Source: Puffinus mauretanicus (lineage: Eukaryota; Chordata; Aves; Procellariiformes; Procellariidae). From it: a DNA stretch of 64,000 nt. The notes under the pieces are model-generated. The model saw nothing but the letters and a program-made list of their open reading frames with translations. It did no database searches and was not told the DNA's origin. The position numbers and the translations under genes are program-made. Below are positions 61,778-64,000 of this stretch, piece by piece. The first letter of the stretch is position 1; each line of letters starts with the position of its first letter. The stretch is taken from assembly GCA_023333565.1 (NCBI GenBank), contig JAJKFH010002736.1, forward strand, positions 62,001 to 126,000, given 5' to 3'.

Positions 61778-64000
61778 TTTACCACAATGCTCTTGCCATG
61801 TCTCCAAAAGACACATATTTGTGAAACAACTGTTTTCATTTGTCTGATCTCTTAAATACCTTCTATCATTGACTTTTCTGTATTTAAGTGTTTGGCTTGA
61901 TAATTAAGATACCTAAATAAATACTCAAACTAAGGACTGCACATTATGTCTAGAACATTGCAAACATGGTACCTCTATGTAAGAAAACAGAAAAAAAAAA
62001 AAAAAGAACCAAGACAAATCTTCTAATCTGATCTTAATGTTATAAAAAAGGCTAGGTCAAATTTTGGAAGAATGGGAGATGATTCAGATGGAACTGGGGG
62101 AAATATTTTAAACAGTTTACCAGAGTAAGTAGGTGAGTATTTTTCTTAATAACCTTCTAGAAAAGGAAAACAGAGTGGCTCTTATCTGGCTGGACTTTTT
62201 TATACTCTGTCTCATAAAAACAGTTGCTTTTGTTGGTACAAGAACAGACAGTAGCAAAAGAAAATGATTAAATGAAACACAGCAACGGCTTGTACTGTAA
62301 ATGGATCAGCTGGGCTTGAGCCAAGTCATTAGTAAAGTTCTTTAGTGGTTCACTGTGGGAGTAATCTTATTTTCATTAATAATAATTTCATTAATGATTT
62401 TTGCACAAAATGTAGGGCCACACAAAGCTAAATTGCAAATCTGGGAGGCACTGTAAATATAGGGAAGGATCAGGGTGCAGTAAGGAAAGAAAGGCAGTCT
62501 GGAGAACTGGAGATACAGAAACAAGCTGAAACGCAGAGACTTGGGATGGATACAAAGGTTTATTTTCTTTCTTTCTTTCTGACTGGGGGGGAATAAGCAG
62601 GGGACTGGGTGCTCATGACTTGAAAGTGACCCTAGAAATGAAAGAAAATGTTGTTTTCATCAGACACAGGCTGAATGTGTTCTGCTAGTGAAGAACAGCT
62701 ACAAATAAGCAAATTCATTTCTGTATTGTATCAGTTATCTTCAGGAAGGTTTAAGGAGGAGTTAGTTCCACTGGACAAAACGTAAGTTAAACTTCTTTTT
62801 GGCTACCCATCTCCAAAAAACAGAGAAACGCAGAGTAGAAAGGCAACCAGGAGAGACACCTGTCAGGAAAAGGGCATTAAAGAATGTCGTTCATTGAGCC
62901 TAGAAATATCAAAGAAGAGAACGGATAACTGATGAACACCTGAAGTGGAGAGCAACAGAATACACTGAACAACAGTGCTGGTTTACTTACAAATATAAAC
63001 AGAACGGTTATGATAAACAAGACACAGAATTAAAAAACTTTCTTTCTTTCAGGTATTATAAGGCTCTGCAAAATCTGTCCCAGCATGTGACTGTTTTTGA
63101 GGAGAGGGTGTGAAGCTGTACAGGAGAAGCAACAATGGGAAGGGGGAAAAACTTTAACAGTGTACAAAAAGAGGTCATACAACAACAGTGCAGGGTTCAA
63201 CTTGCTGTTCCAAAGTCTTTCCTATTCCTTCTTTTCCCCTTTTATCAGTTCCTAAGTAGCCCTCACAACTTGTCTGTGACATAGGTACTTAGTTTTCTTC
63301 CTGTTCAGCTGACACAGAAATATAAGCAGATAAGTTTGCATTACTCTTCACTGAAATATTCTATTATGCTCTTTACTAAAGAGGTACGGTTTCACCTTGT
63401 ATCAAAATATAATCGCTGGAGCCTGCAACAAATATACGTGTCACTTACTCATGTGATTTGACTTTTGCAGACAGAGTATAAAATGGAGAGGAAGGAAAAG
63501 AAAATCAAGCAATAGCTTGATATGTTCATCATTCATCAGCTAATTTGTACATATAAAAAAGTCTAATGCAATTAGACTTGCATCCAGCTTGTCTTTGGCT
63601 TGTAAGAAATAAAACAAATCCTGACTAAAAGCTCATTAAAAAAAAAAAAGAAAGAAAGAAAGAAAAGAAAAAAAGAAAAGCTTCAGTTCCTTTCATTGAC
63701 TGGTAAAATTGTCAAAAAAATTCTTAGGTAAAAAGGTATAAATGTTATATTTTTTTGTAGATACATGAATATTTAAGGCATAGGGTTGGAATTTCACATC
63801 TCTGAGTTTCTGTATCACCACCTTCCTTTTGCCCACTGGATGATGCTAAATGGGTTACTTGGTGCATTGTTCCCATCAGTATGCTTTAGGCATAATGCAC
63901 ATAACTCTGGAAATGCTGGGTGGTGCTGCCAAAGTTAACCTGACTACTCATCTTCACACAAACTTAGGGAAATGGAAAAGTATTTACAGATCCATGACAT
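61778..64000. other. AT-rich single-copy DNA, no gene seen
   Basis: I see no gene. Simple sequence includes an A run at about 61990-62005, a short CTTT run at about 62565-62580 and the GAAA-type tract at 63637-63680. Confidence 0.55.
63637..63680. repeat. A-rich / (GAAA)n microsatellite
   Basis: An A run of about 12 is followed by about four GAAA units and then longer A runs separated by single G bases. It is not attached to a recognisable retroposon. Confidence 0.85.

Noticed and set aside
1..64000. Prokaryotic features (operons, CRISPR arrays, ribosome binding sites)
   Set aside because: The repeat content is that of a vertebrate, specifically avian, nuclear genome; no such features apply.

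Overview
This window looks like AT-rich, gene-poor nuclear DNA from a bird. The evidence is the repeat content: several CR1 LINE copies whose 3' ends carry the ATTCTATG-type octamer tail, two LTRs of the kind common in birds, and a Lys-primed class II (ERVK-like) retroviral insertion. The CR1 3' ends and LTR types resemble those I associate with Neoaves; that narrower placement is an inference. No host protein-coding exon, rRNA, tRNA or CRISPR array could be supported. The non-repeat ORFs look like chance reading frames. Apart from transposon-derived pieces the window appears intergenic or deep intronic.

Layout. Bases 1-457 are a minus-strand CR1 fragment cut by the window edge. From 458 to 16440 is mostly single-copy AT-rich DNA with a few short tandem repeats and homopolymers. 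From 16441 to 24905 is a cluster of mobile elements. It starts with a solo LTR that has a perfect 5-bp target duplication, then a related LTR in the opposite orientation, then a truncated CR1 3' end. The cluster ends with a nearly complete but decayed minus-strand CR1 ORF2 that has a plus-strand CR1 nested in its 3' tail. From 24906 to 50276 is mostly single-copy DNA, with a possible LTR at 33729-34662, a tiny CR1 tail at 35327, and a 21-bp tandem array next to a perfect hairpin at 31092-31173. From 50277 to 53199 lies a plus-strand CR1 interrupted by a 997-bp minus-strand retroviral insertion. The remainder to 64000 is AT-rich with one short CR1 tail at 61672.

The most interesting object is the 50435-51431 insertion. 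Its boundaries are exact: a 6-bp AAGAAG duplication, TG...CA ends, and a CR1 reading frame that closes perfectly once it is removed. It has a 385-bp LTR followed by an 18-nt primer-binding site matching tRNA-Lys(CTT) and a 31-codon gag start. Its other end does not match the LTR, so it looks like a chimeric or heavily deleted provirus with unlike termini.

All CR1 reverse transcriptase copies seen here are dead. The minus-strand copy has lost the catalytic motif C and the motif A aspartate. The plus-strand copy has one nonsense codon, homopolymer frameshifts and an Asp-to-Asn change in motif C. The elements do not work together; the window is a record of successive insertions and decay.
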